Shown: positions 16,069 to 25,194, counted from the first letter of the stretch. The stretch: DNA of 64,000 nucleotides from Paenarthrobacter sp. AR 02 (GCF_021538675.1 NZ_JAJUKH010000003.1:230591-294590), one strand, 5' to 3'. Notes: generated from the letters alone by a model not told the origin. Made by a program: numbers and translations.

Positions 16069-18339
16069 ATGGGCAAGATTCCTGACCAGGCCGGACTCGA
16101 GGAAGGACTGGATCCAACACTGCCATCGCCGGCCGTGGATGATTCCGTTCGTGAGGCTGAAGAACGACGCTGGACGCCGGCCAAGATCGGGCTCTGGGTG
16201 GCAATTTCGCTCCTTGGAGCAGTGGCATGGTTCATGGTTGCGCTGGTCCGTGGCGAAACAGTGAACGCCATCTGGTTCGTTTTCGCCGCGGTGTGCACGT
16301 ACCTGATCGGCTACCGGTTTTACTCGAAGGTCATCGAGCGGTACTTGCTCAAACCGGACGATCGCCGGGCCACGCCCGCTGAATACAAGGCGGATGGCAA
16401 GGACTATGTCCGGACTGACCGCAACGTGCTGTTCGGCCATCACTTCGCCGCCATTGCAGGCGCTGGCCCGTTGGTGGGACCTGTCATCGCGGCCCAGATG
16501 GGATACCTGCCGGGCACCATCTGGATCATCGTCGGCGTCGTCCTTGCCGGTGCTGTGCAGGACTACCTGGTGATGTTCTTCTCGATGCGCCGCGGTGGCC
16601 GTTCGCTGGGCCAGATGGCCCGCGAGGAACTTGGCCTCGTTGGCGGGACCGCTGCGCTGATCGCCACGCTCCTGATCATGATCATCATTGTGGCCATCCT
16701 CGCGCTCGTGGTGGTCAACGCCCTCGGCGAGAGCCCGTGGGGCGTGTTCTCCGTAGGCATGACCATCCCCATCGCGTTGTTCATGGGCGTTTACCTGCGC
16801 TTTATCAGGCCCGGCAAGGTCATGGAAGTGTCCATCATCGGCTTCGTGCTCCTCATGGCCGCCATTATTGGCGGCGGTGCGGTGGCCGGCACCGAGTGGG
16901 GTGCGGCCTTCTTCCACCTGGACAAGGTAACCATCGCCTGGGGCCTCATCATCTACGGGTTCATCGCCGCGATCCTGCCCGTTTGGCTGCTCCTGGCGCC
17001 TCGTGACTATCTCTCGACGTTCATGAAGATCGGCGTGATCGTGATGCTCGCGCTTGCCATCATTGTGGTCCGTCCGGAAATCACGGTCCCGGCGTTCAGC
17101 GAGTTCGCCAGCCGCGAGAATGGGCCGGTCTTCTCCGGCGCACTGTTCCCGTTCCTGTTCGTGACCATCGCCTGTGGTGCGCTTTCAGGGTTCCACGCGC
17201 TCATTTCTTCGGGCACCACTCCCAAACTGATCGAGAAGGAGCGGCAGACCCGCTTCATCGCTTACGGCGGCATGCTGATGGAGTCCTTCGTGGCCATCAT
17301 GGCCCTCGTGGCAGCGATCTCGATCGACCGCGGCATCTACTTCGCCATGAACGCTCCTTTGGCCCTGACCGGCGGGACTGTGGAGACCGCGGCGACCTGG
17401 GTGAACAGCCTGGGCCTGGCCAACGTGAACATCACCCCGGACGTCCTTGCCCAGACAGCGAAGGACGTGGGCGAGGAAAGCATCATCTCGCGCTCCGGTG
17501 GTGCTCCGACGCTTGCTGTTGGCTTGGCGCACATCATGCAGCAGTTCATCGGCGGACCCGGCCTGATGGCCTTCTGGTACCACTTCGCCATCATGTTCGA
17601 GGCCCTCTTCATCCTGACCGCAGTGGACGCGGGCACGCGGGTGGCCCGGTTCATGCTGCAGGACTCCATCGGAAACTTTGTTCCCAAGTTCAAGGAAGCC
17701 TCGTGGCGGCCCGGTGCCTGGTTGTGCACGGCCATCATGGTTGCAGCCTGGGGAGCGGTGCTGATCATGGGTGTCACAGATCCATTGGGTGGCATCAACA
17801 CCCTCTTCCCGCTGTTCGGTATCGCCAACCAGCTTCTCGCAGCGATCGCGTTGGCGGTATGCCTGGCCATTGTGGCCAAGCGGGGCACCTTCAAGTGGCT
17901 GTGGATCGTCGCCGTCCCGTTGGCGTTTGCCGCCGTCGTCACCATCACGGCAAGCTTCCACAAGATCTTCTCGCCCGTCCCGGCCGTCGGATACTTTGCC
18001 AACAACCAGGCCTTCTCCAAGGCCCTGGCTGACGGCAAGACGGAATTCGGAACAGCCAAGTCTGTCGCAGCCATGGAAGCAGTGATCCGGAATACCGCTA
18101 TCCAGGGGTGGCTGTCCGTGATCTTCGTGGTGCTGAGCATCATCGTCATCCTCACCGCCCTCCTGGCCAGCTTCAAGGCCATCCGTGCCGGTGGGGGACA
18201 GGGGCACGAGGATCCGGCAGTGCCTTCCAAGGTCTTCGCCCCTGCAGGGCTGATCCCCACTCCCGCGGAGAAGGCTTTGCTCGGTGAATGGAACGCACTA
18301 CCCGTGGAGAAACGCACTGAGAAGGCCGGACACCACTGA
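16069..18339 (+). CDS. cstA: Carbon starvation protein CstA (peptide/pyruvate transporter family)
   Basis: A 756-residue inner-membrane protein with about 16-18 hydrophobic helices. The N-terminal CstA motifs are clear: AVCTYLIGYRFYSKVIERYLL, GHHFAAIAGAGPLVGPVIAAQMGYLPG and FFSMRRGGRSLGQMAREELG. The C-terminal part has HALISSGTTPKLIEKE and FLLTAVDAGTR-like FILTAVDAGTRVARF. The family is reported to import peptides or pyruvate under carbon limitation. A strong AAGGAGGAG lies 4 nt before the ATG at 16069, which settles the start. The small YbdD-like gene begins within its stop codon, so they are translationally coupled. About 220 bp upstream has no recognised regulatory element. Confidence 0.93.
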   Translation: MGKIPDQAGLEEGLDPTLPSPAVDDSVREAEERRWTPAKIGLWVAISLLGAVAWFMVALVRGETVNAIWFVFAAVCTYLIGYRFYSKVIERYLLKPDDRRATPAEYKADGKDYVRTDRNVLFGHHFAAIAGAGPLVGPVIAAQMGYLPGTIWIIVGVVLAGAVQDYLVMFFSMRRGGRSLGQMAREELGLVGGTAALIATLLIMIIIVAILALVVVNALGESPWGVFSVGMTIPIALFMGVYLRFIRPGKVMEVSIIGFVLLMAAIIGGGAVAGTEWGAAFFHLDKVTIAWGLIIYGFIAAILPVWLLLAPRDYLSTFMKIGVIVMLALAIIVVRPEITVPAFSEFASRENGPVFSGALFPFLFVTIACGALSGFHALISSGTTPKLIEKERQTRFIAYGGMLMESFVAIMALVAAISIDRGIYFAMNAPLALTGGTVETAATWVNSLGLANVNITPDVLAQTAKDVGEESIISRSGGAPTLAVGLAHIMQQFIGGPGLMAFWYHFAIMFEALFILTAVDAGTRVARFMLQDSIGNFVPKFKEASWRPGAWLCTAIMVAAWGAVLIMGVTDPLGGINTLFPLFGIANQLLAAIALAVCLAIVAKRGTFKWLWIVAVPLAFAAVVTITASFHKIFSPVPAVGYFANNQAFSKALADGKTEFGTAKSVAAMEAVIRNTAIQGWLSVIFVVLSIIVILTALLASFKAIRAGGGQGHEDPAVPSKVFAPAGLIPTPAEKALLGEWNALPVEKRTEKAGHH

Positions 18340-18530
18340 TGAACGCCATCGCCAAGGGCTTCCGGGGCTTCGCCGCCTACATGGGTTCGCTCATGGGTGC
18401 TGATGCCTACGCGAAGTACCTTGAGCACTTCTCCGCTACCGGTCATGCCGGTCCCGCCATGACAGAACGCGAGTTCTGGCGGGACCGGATGGACCGGCAG
18501 GACAGCAACCCCCAAGGCAGATGCTGCTGA
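18339..18530 (+). CDS. YbdD/YjiX family small protein (CstA partner)
   Basis: A 63-residue protein of the YbdD/YjiX family (DUF466). It has the typical YMGSLMGADAYAKYLEHF segment and the C-terminal TEREFWRDRMDRQDSNPQGRCC with a Cys-Cys end. The start codon overlaps the cstA stop (TGATG), a coupling seen for cstA/yjiX pairs in many bacteria. Members appear to be needed for transport by their CstA partner, although the mechanism is not known to me. Length is normal. Confidence 0.88.
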   Translation: MNAIAKGFRGFAAYMGSLMGADAYAKYLEHFSATGHAGPAMTEREFWRDRMDRQDSNPQGRCC

Positions 18531-18626
18531 CACCCTGCGCTAGTGTTTACCTGTTTCGCTACGAACGAAGTCCAAAAAAGCCGACTCGGGCCAGGGTTCG
18601 CCCGAACCCCATGAGAGTATGAACCA

Positions 18627-19268
18627 ATGAGCGATCTGAACGACATTCAGCCCAAGGATGAGGCTTCGGACGACACCCCTGTGGAGGGGACCATGCTGGA
18701 CGACGGCGGCGCGCAGGCGCCTGCCCAGCCACAGTCCCAGGGGCAATCCCCGGACGACGCCAAGCCCAGGAGCGGTGGGCTCCACGAACTGGTGGATGAG
18801 CCTGCCAAGGTGATGCGGATCGGCACCATGATCCGTCAGCTCCTGGAAGAAGTGAAGGCAGCGCCGTTGGACGACGCTGCCCGCGGTCGCCTGGCAGAAA
18901 TCCACGAACGCTCCATCAAGGAACTCGAAGATGGGCTCGCGCCGGAGCTCATTGAGGAACTGGAGCGCATCAGCCTTCCGTTCCCGGAGGATAAGGCGCC
19001 CTCCGACGCCGAACTCCGCATTGCCCAGGCCCAGCTGGTGGGTTGGCTTGAGGGACTGTTCCACGGGATCCAGGCCGCCATCGCGGCCCAACAAGCCGCC
19101 AAGGACCACGCCGCCGCCCAGATGCAGCTTCGGCAGCTCCCACCCGGAACTGTCATCGCTCCGGGAATTGTCATCGGGGAAAATGGGCAACCGCAGCGGG
19201 CCGCCGCGCCCGGTGCTGCGCAGGGACGCCCCGAAGATCCCGACCACGGCCCGGGCCAGTACCTCTGA
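18627..19268 (+). CDS. bpa: Bacterial proteasome activator Bpa (PafE)
   Basis: A 213-residue ATP-independent activator of the 20S proteasome, a cytoplasmic ring-forming helical protein. The first 50 residues are acidic and disordered. The core (about 55-150) has HELVDEPAKVMRIGTMIRQL, LAEIHERSIKELEDGLAPEL and LERISLPFP, matching the mycobacterial Bpa family. The C-terminus ends GPGQYL: the GQYL tail is the known docking motif for the proteasome alpha-ring pockets, so the protein is intact and predicted functional. The proteasome core genes are not in this window. The next gene begins 8 nt downstream, suggesting co-transcription. Confidence 0.93.
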   Translation: MSDLNDIQPKDEASDDTPVEGTMLDDGGAQAPAQPQSQGQSPDDAKPRSGGLHELVDEPAKVMRIGTMIRQLLEEVKAAPLDDAARGRLAEIHERSIKELEDGLAPELIEELERISLPFPEDKAPSDAELRIAQAQLVGWLEGLFHGIQAAIAAQQAAKDHAAAQMQLRQLPPGTVIAPGIVIGENGQPQRAAAPGAAQGRPEDPDHGPGQYL

Positions 19269-19276
19269 GCCTGGGG

Positions 19277-19723
19277 GTGGGTTTCTTTGGGGCCGTCCGG
19301 CAAGGGCGGAAGGACGATGTGGAGCTCGGCAAGGGGCTTTGGCGCCGCGCCCACGACCGCTTCCATCGGGGATTGGACCGGTACCACCAGGTACTTGAGG
19401 GCGTAGATGACGAGCAGTTGTACAACGAACTGGTGGTGATCGCCAATGAACTGGCCGGTTTGTCGCCGCGTGTCAGGGCTATTTGCGTTGAGGCGCAACG
19501 ACGTTCGCCCAGTGACGGACTGGATGTTCCCGGCGCGCTGGCGGGCGTGCACCGTGCGCTGTCCAAGGCTGGGAACTCCCTTGCGACCACAGCGGAAGCT
19601 GCGGCAATGTTGAGGCTGGCGGTCGGCCCGGTGCCGGTGGGCGCGCTTTCGGTCCGTCGTCGCGCGGAGGCCGTCTTCGAGCAGGTCGCTGACGCTGAGC
19701 GGGAACTCTCCCAAGACGCATAG
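19277..19723 (+). CDS. Conserved hypothetical protein downstream of bpa
   Basis: A 148-residue soluble, mainly helical protein starting at GTG 19277, with a GGGGG stretch too close to be a good ribosome site. It contains LWRRAHDRFHRGLDRYHQVLEGV and NELVVIANELAGLSPRVRAICVEAQRR, which look amphipathic. No signal peptide, membrane helix or known motif is seen. It follows bpa by 8 nt and is probably translated from the same mRNA. Its function is unknown; a link to proteasome work is only suggested by position. Confidence 0.65.
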   Translation: MGFFGAVRQGRKDDVELGKGLWRRAHDRFHRGLDRYHQVLEGVDDEQLYNELVVIANELAGLSPRVRAICVEAQRRSPSDGLDVPGALAGVHRALSKAGNSLATTAEAAAMLRLAVGPVPVGALSVRRRAEAVFEQVADAERELSQDA

Positions 19724-19835
19724 TGTGCAGCGTGCGCAACTACAGGCGTGCGCCTTTATTCCTCGGACGCAATAAGTTAAGCGCATAGCTGATCTGCGTA
19801 ATAATTGGCGCTTTTCGATACGCCGTGCTGGCAGT

Positions 19836-20684
19836 ATGGCAAACATGACTTCGTCACCAACACTTACTTTCAACGACGGCAACACCATCCCCCAGCTCGG
19901 CTACGGGGTGTGGCAAGTTGAAGACGATGTAGCCGAAAAGGTGGTGCGCCAGGCTTTCGAGGCCGGGTTCCGCCACATCGATACCGCCAAGATCTACGGC
20001 AACGAGGCTGGCGTCGGCCGTGCCATTGCCTCCTCCGGCCTTTCCGCCGAAGAAATCTTCATCACCACCAAGCTGTGGAATGCCGACCAGGGCTACGAGT
20101 CCACGCTGCAGGCTTTCGAGGAATCCATGGATCGCCTCGGCCTGGAGACCCTGGACCTCTACCTCATCCACTGGCAGCAGCCCAAGCAGGAAAAGTACGT
20201 TGACACCTGGAAGGCCCTCATCGAGCTCCAGAAGCGCGGCCGGGTCAAGTCCATCGGTGTTTCCAACTTCACCAAGGAAGGCCTGCAGCACATCATTGAT
20301 GAGACCGGCGTAGTGCCGGCCATCAACCAAGTGGAGCTGCACCCGTTCTTCAACCAGTCCGAGCTGCGCGAGTTCAACGCGTCCAAGGGCATCCTGACCC
20401 AGGCCTGGTCCCCGCTGGGCCAGGGTGGCGAGCTGTTGGAGAGCGCCACCATTGCTGAGATCGCTGCCAAGCACGACGCCACGCCGGCACAGGTGGTCAT
20501 CGCATGGCACCTGGCCATCGGCAACGTCGTCATCCCCAAGTCGGTCACCGAGTCACGTATCCGGGAGAACTTCGCCGCCCTGAACGTCACGCTGGACGCT
20601 ACCGACGTCGAGGCCATCAACGGCCTGGACCGCGGCGCTGAGGGCCGCATCGGTCCGGACCCGGCAGTCTCCGACTTCGCCTGA
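19836..20684 (+). CDS. Aldo/keto reductase (2,5-diketogluconate reductase type)
   Basis: A 282-residue NADPH-dependent carbonyl reductase. The catalytic tetrad is complete: Asp49 and Tyr54 in HIDTAKIYGNE, Lys79 in FITTKLWN and His112 in LYLIHWQQP. The cofactor region has IGVSNFTKEGL and VVIPKSVTESRIRENF. The (beta/alpha)8 barrel length is normal. The first ATG at 19836 is used; ATG at 19845 is possible. Substrate cannot be fixed, since this subfamily is broad. It stands alone and ends in a strong terminator. Confidence 0.9.
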   Translation: MANMTSSPTLTFNDGNTIPQLGYGVWQVEDDVAEKVVRQAFEAGFRHIDTAKIYGNEAGVGRAIASSGLSAEEIFITTKLWNADQGYESTLQAFEESMDRLGLETLDLYLIHWQQPKQEKYVDTWKALIELQKRGRVKSIGVSNFTKEGLQHIIDETGVVPAINQVELHPFFNQSELREFNASKGILTQAWSPLGQGGELLESATIAEIAAKHDATPAQVVIAWHLAIGNVVIPKSVTESRIRENFAALNVTLDATDVEAINGLDRGAEGRIGPDPAVSDFA

Positions 20685-20708
20685 CATCCGCCCGTTCCCG
20701 GGTAAGCC

Positions 20709-20741
20709 AAAGGCAGGACGCTCTGTGAGCGTCCTGCCTTT
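20709..20741 (+). terminator. Intrinsic terminator after the aldo/keto reductase
   Basis: A perfect 14-bp stem (AAAGGCAGGACGCT / AGCGTCCTGCCTTT) with a 5-nt loop and terminal T residues. Confidence 0.85.
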
Positions 20742-20839
20742 GTCCTTAGCGCATGAAGTCCCTGCGCCCGTCCGTCGGGTTTCCTGTTGCGATGGAGTGC
20801 AGGGCCTTCCCGCGCTTGCCGGATATTGCTCCGGCAGGC

Positions 20840-22270
20840 CTACATGATGCCGGTGGGTACCAGCAGGGCCCAAGCCAGTGCCGGGGCAACCAGGACGACT
20901 CCACCGGCGTACATCATCAGCTGCTTGTATACGCGCTGGCGGTCGTGCTCCCGTGCGTTGGCCACCACCAGTGCGCCGTCAGTGGAGAACGGCGAAACGT
21001 CTACCACCGTGGCTGCAATCGCCAGGGCCGCGACCGTTCCGGAAGCGCTGAGTGAGCTGGTGGCCAGCAGGGGCCCCGCCAGCGGGATGAAGGCGGTCAG
21101 CAGGGCGGTGGACGAGGCGAAGGCCGATCCGACGCCAATGACGTAGCAGAGGACCAAGGCGATCAGCAGGGGTGCGCCCAGGGCGAGTGCCTGCTCGGCG
21201 AGGGTGTCGATGACGCCGACGTGCTGGAGCAGGGAGACGTAGGTGATCATGCCGGCCACCAGCAGGACGGTGGACCAGGAAATGCCACCGATGAACGTCT
21301 GGTGCTCCTTGATGTTTACCAGTGCCAGGAGAAGGCCGGCGGACAGGGCAACGAAGCCGATGGGCATGTGGAACCCCAAAGTGCACACGAGGATTGCCAG
21401 GATCAGGGCCAGGGTCAGGAACTGCTGTCCATTGGGGCGTCCCATCCGCGGGGTGTCCAGCGCGGAGTACTCGTTGGCGTGCTTGTCCCGGAGTTTGCCC
21501 AGCAGCCCAAACAGAACGATCGTCAGCGCCGAAAGAATGAAGTTCAGGGCGAAGCTTGCCAGGAACAGTGACCCCTGGTCGATCGGGAAGCCGTTCTTCA
21601 TGGCGATGTCGTGAACCAATACGCCAGCCACGGACAGGGGCGAGAAACCTCCGGCATGGGCGCCATTGATGACGAAGGCCCCCATGAGGACGGGATGGAT
21701 GCGCGACTCATAGGCCAGCCCCAGCGCCGCCGGAGCCAGAAGTGCCACAGCTGCGGGGGAGAACGTGCCCAATGAAGTCAGGGCTGCGGCCATGAGGAAG
21801 AAGACCCAAGGCAGCAGCATGGTCTTGCCGCGGACCAGGCGGACGCATGTCTGCACAATGATGTCGATGGAGCCATTCCGCTGCGCCATGCTGAAGAAGT
21901 ACGTGACGCCGATGATCGTCAGCACGATGCTGGCCGGGAACTCTTCCAGGATCTCCTTGTCGGACATGCCAAGGACGAAATAGCCGACGCCGAAGGAAGC
22001 AACCAGCCCCATCACACCGATGTTGAGCGGCCACTTGGTTGCCACCACGAACATCACCACCAGGATGATGAGCGGGATGATCTGCGTTGCGGTCAAGGTC
22101 GGCTCCGATCCCGAGGCCGCCGCAGGGCTGCCAAGGACACCTCCGAACAGGAGGGCGGCAAGACCCAAGACGGTGATGGCGACAGCCGTCACCAGCAGGA
22201 TACGACGGCGGCGCTTGGGCCGCGCTTCAACTGTGGGGCTTGGTGCAGTCTTTTCTGCGGTGTTAGTCAT
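20840..22270 (-). CDS. MatC-like dicarboxylate carrier
   Basis: A 476-residue membrane transporter with about 12-13 hydrophobic helices. The N-terminal part (TKWPLNIGVMGLVASFGVGYFVLGMSDKEILEEFP) resembles the MatC N-terminal domain, known from the rhizobial malonate carrier, and the rest fits the ion-transporter superfamily of SLC13/CitM type carriers. A basic tail (RPKRRRR) precedes the first helix. The prpF-like gene ends 33 bp upstream on the same strand, so the carrier is probably the second gene of that operon. The likely cargo is a di- or tricarboxylate handled by the isomerase; identity unknown. Confidence 0.8.
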   Translation of the reverse strand: MTNTAEKTAPSPTVEARPKRRRRILLVTAVAITVLGLAALLFGGVLGSPAAASGSEPTLTATQIIPLIILVVMFVVATKWPLNIGVMGLVASFGVGYFVLGMSDKEILEEFPASIVLTIIGVTYFFSMAQRNGSIDIIVQTCVRLVRGKTMLLPWVFFLMAAALTSLGTFSPAAVALLAPAALGLAYESRIHPVLMGAFVINGAHAGGFSPLSVAGVLVHDIAMKNGFPIDQGSLFLASFALNFILSALTIVLFGLLGKLRDKHANEYSALDTPRMGRPNGQQFLTLALILAILVCTLGFHMPIGFVALSAGLLLALVNIKEHQTFIGGISWSTVLLVAGMITYVSLLQHVGVIDTLAEQALALGAPLLIALVLCYVIGVGSAFASSTALLTAFIPLAGPLLATSSLSASGTVAALAIAATVVDVSPFSTDGALVVANAREHDRQRVYKQLMMYAGGVVLVAPALAWALLVPTGIM

Positions 22271-22303
22271 GGTGCTCTCTCTTCATCGAGTAGCGCTGGC
22301 TGT

Positions 22304-23422
22304 TCAGCGGGTAGCGCCGGCAAGTGAGGCGTCGACGGTGTTGTCGAGCGTCTCGGGGAGGTGGATGGTGGTGGTTGCGATGGTGCGGGCTGTCCGATCC
22401 ACGCCAATGATCAGGGAACCGTCCTTTTCCTCGCTCCATGTCTCGATCACGCCGGCCGGCGTCCGCAGCTTCAGGGTTGGCCGAAGGTCATGTTCGGTGA
22501 TGTCGTACAAAACGGTGCCTGGTGTGCCGGCTGCGAGCGTCAGTGCGATGCTTCCCGTGATGGCGAGGGCGGGGTGCGGCTTGCCCATGGAGAGCATCAT
22601 GACGCTGACGTCGCTGCCGGCGTCGGACTGGGCGGGCGGGGCGACGATGGCGACTTTCGGGATGGCCCGTGCCGCTTCGCTGGTGGACGCGGCGAGCCCC
22701 ATGCGTACTGCTGCTTGGCGTCGAATCGTCTCGAGTGTCTCCAATTGCAGTTCGACGCCGGCCAACCAGCTGTCGTAGCGCTCAGGGTCCAGGCCGAGCT
22801 CTTCGGCCCGGACGATTACTACCGGCGCTCCGGCGTCGACAAGCGAAGCAGTCCAGCGTGTCCCGCCTGCAGTGATCGTCTCCGTCGGGGAGCCGGTGGG
22901 AAGAAGCTGGCCCGTGGTTTTACCGGCAGGGTCCTGGAAACCAAGGCCCACCCGGTACCCGGGGAACGGAACGCCGGGCATCTCCGCCTGCGGGACGATC
23001 GGGAGGGCCCCGGCCGGGGTGGATATCCGCTGGATGATGATCTGGCCTGTGTTGGTATTCCGCGTGACGATCCGGGTGATCTCCCCGGTGGGTGTGACCC
23101 AGCCCTTCTCGATGGCATACAAGCCCACCACTGCCGAGCAGTTGCCGCAGTTGCTGCCCCAGTCCACGGTGGCTTCCTCAATTCCCACCTGGGCGAAGGT
23201 GAACTCGACATCCACGTCGTCGTCCGCTGGGCGGCGAACGATCATCGCTTTGCTGGTTGTCGACGTCGCGCCGCCCACACCGTCGATTTGTCGGTGGTCG
23301 GGGCTGCCGAACAGCCGCGGGAGCAGCGCATCCGGACTGGTTTCAGTCTCACCGAATTGCCCGCTTTCGAAGACCCAGCATTTGCTGGTGCCTCCGCGCA
23401 TCCATTCCGCTTCGATGTTCAT
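22304..23422 (-). CDS. prpF: PrpF-family isomerase (DAP-epimerase fold)
   Basis: A 372-residue enzyme of the PrpF family, which includes 2-methylaconitate isomerase and 4-oxalomesaconate tautomerase. Two DAP-epimerase-like halves are visible. The first has EAEWMRGGTSKCWVF, GGATSTTSKAMIV and WGSNCGNCSAVVGLYAIEKGWV; the second has SMGKPHPALAITGSIALTLAAGTPGTV. The start at 23422 has AAGGAAC upstream; longer N-terminal versions are rejected. No 2-methylcitrate cycle genes or aromatic-degradation genes are adjacent, so the exact substrate is open. Pairing with a MatC-like carrier and a divergent LysR regulator points to uptake and isomerisation of an unsaturated tricarboxylate. Confidence 0.82.
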   Translation of the reverse strand: MNIEAEWMRGGTSKCWVFESGQFGETETSPDALLPRLFGSPDHRQIDGVGGATSTTSKAMIVRRPADDDVDVEFTFAQVGIEEATVDWGSNCGNCSAVVGLYAIEKGWVTPTGEITRIVTRNTNTGQIIIQRISTPAGALPIVPQAEMPGVPFPGYRVGLGFQDPAGKTTGQLLPTGSPTETITAGGTRWTASLVDAGAPVVIVRAEELGLDPERYDSWLAGVELQLETLETIRRQAAVRMGLAASTSEAARAIPKVAIVAPPAQSDAGSDVSVMMLSMGKPHPALAITGSIALTLAAGTPGTVLYDITEHDLRPTLKLRTPAGVIETWSEEKDGSLIIGVDRTARTIATTTIHLPETLDNTVDASLAGATR

Positions 23423-23522
23423 GGTCAGTTCCTTGCTTCTCTGTCGCCCAGGCTCGTTCAAGGGCATACTTCGAGATTGAGGCACATCACATTTGAAGAC
23501 AATGTTGGATATCTTGGGTGGG

Positions 23523-23539
23523 ATGAAGCAATGCTTCAT
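23523..23539. promoter_or_regulatory. 17-bp palindromic operator candidate between prpF and lysR
   Basis: ATGAAGCA-A-TGCTTCAT, a perfect 8-bp inverted repeat with a 1-nt centre, lies between the divergent prpF and LysR genes, about 100 bp from prpF and 125 bp from the regulator. This is the normal place for a LysR-type binding site, although spacing differs from the usual T-N11-A pattern. Confidence 0.55.
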
Positions 23540-23663
23540 TCACCAGCGGATCAGTCCTGAATGGGCGGTGGAGGAGGCGTTTACGCCCGCTGGAAACCCG
23601 TTTATCCTGTGGTATCGACGGCAGCCTGTATAGAATGAACAAATTCCTAGGAAGGGTGAACTG

Positions 23664-24602
23664 TTGCTTAACGATGAGGGCCAGGATCTTTTTGATATTC
23701 GACGGCTCGCGCTGCTGGTCGAGGTTGTTGAGCAAGGTTCCATCACCGCGGCCGCGGATCTCATGCTTTACTCTCCCTCGGCGGTTTCCCAGCAGCTGAG
23801 GAAACTGGAACAGGAAGTGGGGCAACCGCTCCTCAACCGCCGCTCACGTGGGGTGGTGCCTACAGAAGCGGGCCAAGTGCTGGCTGGCCACGCCCGCAAG
23901 ATCGTTGGCCAGATGCGTGCGGCCCAATCGGACCTGGACCAAATCGCTGGACTCAAGCGCGGGTCGCTGACAGTTGGAACCTTTCCTACCCTTGCCGGAT
24001 CCTTCCTCCCGGTAGTCATCAGGGCGTTCAAAAAGCGCTACCCGGCAATTGGCCTGTCCGTGCGCAGTGCGCGTTTCGATGACCTGGTATCGGACCTGCA
24101 GTCCGGCGTCACTGGCCTGTGCCTCCTCTGGGACTACCCGTGGAACAGATTCCAGGATGACTCGATTCGGGTCACTGAAGTCTTCCAGGAGAGCACGGTG
24201 ATCCTGGTGTCCCGGGGACACCCCTTGGCGGGGCGCGAAGAGATCCGGATGGAGGAGCTACGCAAGGAATCCTGGATCGTTCGGGCGGAGGCCCACCCCG
24301 TGGTGGAAGTGCTGCAACGTTCAGCCCACGAAGCCGGGTTCGAACCAACCATCGGCTTCCTGGCCAACGACTACCAGGAAGCCCAGGCCATGGTGAGCGT
24401 GGGGATGGGCGTGGCCATGGTGCCCAAAACCGCCGTCGCACTCCAACACCCTGACGTAAGGGTTATCAGCTTGGGTTCCGCCGCACCTTTGCGTCGGGTA
24501 CTGCTGGCCCAACGCCAGGACAAGGTTTACGCACCGGCGGAAGTGGCCTTCCACTCCACCCTGCTGGAGATAGCGCGTGAGCGCGCGGGGGATTACCTGT
24601 AG
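23664..24602 (+). CDS. LysR-family transcriptional regulator
   Basis: A 312-residue regulator starting at TTG 23664, with GAAGGG 8 nt upstream. The N-terminal winged helix (DIRRLALLVEVVEQGSITAAADLMLYSPSAVSQQLRKLEQEVG) is the LysR type. The C-terminal substrate-binding domain (about 95-300) has LTVGTFPTLAGSFLPVVI and VSVGMGVAMVPKTAV. Its divergent position to prpF-matC and the palindrome between them suggest it controls that operon in response to the transported acid. It is a single gene, followed on the opposite strand by a membrane protein. Confidence 0.9.
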   Translation: MLNDEGQDLFDIRRLALLVEVVEQGSITAAADLMLYSPSAVSQQLRKLEQEVGQPLLNRRSRGVVPTEAGQVLAGHARKIVGQMRAAQSDLDQIAGLKRGSLTVGTFPTLAGSFLPVVIRAFKKRYPAIGLSVRSARFDDLVSDLQSGVTGLCLLWDYPWNRFQDDSIRVTEVFQESTVILVSRGHPLAGREEIRMEELRKESWIVRAEAHPVVEVLQRSAHEAGFEPTIGFLANDYQEAQAMVSVGMGVAMVPKTAVALQHPDVRVISLGSAAPLRRVLLAQRQDKVYAPAEVAFHSTLLEIARERAGDYL

Positions 24603-24624
24603 CCGAGGGGCTTGCTGCGTCGGC

Positions 24625-25194
24625 CTACCGCCGGGACATGTTAAGGATGACCCGATAGCCGTCCGCGGGCCATTCTTCTTCCACTATGCATACTTCGTCC
24701 GTGCCGCCTCCGTCGGGGTCGTTTTCTTTGATGCAGCCGTCCTCTGACAGCTTCGATTTGCTGACGTCCATCCCTATGCGGGTGGCAACGTCGTTGAGGC
24801 TGACGGGATGATCAACCCTCCACTCGGCCCGGAGTTTAATGCAGGCGGTGTCGATGGAGAGACAGCCGGCCTCTACCTTCGGATCGCTCCGGTGCGTGAG
24901 AACCCAGTCGCCCTCCGGTGCATTGTCGGCCGCGGCCATGACAGCTTTGGCCTTCTCGGCGTGGCTCCCACCGCCGTTGATGGAGTTGACCAGGGCGGAG
25001 CACCCCGCGAACAGGAGGATCAGCACGAAAATGCCGATGCCACCGAGAATCCACCCGAGTTTGCTCTCCTTTTTGGGCTGTAGCGGGCCGTACTGCTGTG
25101 GTGGGCCGTACTGCTGTGGCGGGTCGTACTGCGGGCGCTGCTGGTGATGCTGGCCGGGAAACGGTTGAGGTGGCGGATGTCCGTACGGTTCCAT
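24625..25194 (-). CDS. Membrane-anchored protein with Pro/Gln-rich N-terminus
   Basis: A 189-residue protein of unknown function. The first 45 residues are rich in proline, glutamine and tyrosine (two YGPPQ/YGPLQ-type repeats). One membrane helix follows (GWILGGIGIFVLILLFAGCSALV), then an exported domain of about 115 residues with four cysteines (AGCLSID, TACIKL, DGCIKEN, EVCIVEEEW), likely forming two disulfides. The ATG at 25194 has GGAGA upstream and is preferred over one 19 codons earlier. The design, a cytosolic low-complexity tail with one helix and a small exterior domain, is common in actinobacteria and unassigned. It is convergent with the LysR gene. Confidence 0.68.
   Translation of the reverse strand: MEPYGHPPPQPFPGQHHQQRPQYDPPQQYGPPQQYGPLQPKKESKLGWILGGIGIFVLILLFAGCSALVNSINGGGSHAEKAKAVMAAADNAPEGDWVLTHRSDPKVEAGCLSIDTACIKLRAEWRVDHPVSLNDVATRIGMDVSKSKLSEDGCIKENDPDGGGTDEVCIVEEEWPADGYRVILNMSRR

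Noticed and set aside
18586..18605. Hairpin TCGGGC/GCCCGA between the YbdD-like gene and bpa
   Set aside because: It is short, lacks a T-run in the direction of transcription, and its only nearby T-run is on the strand with no gene.
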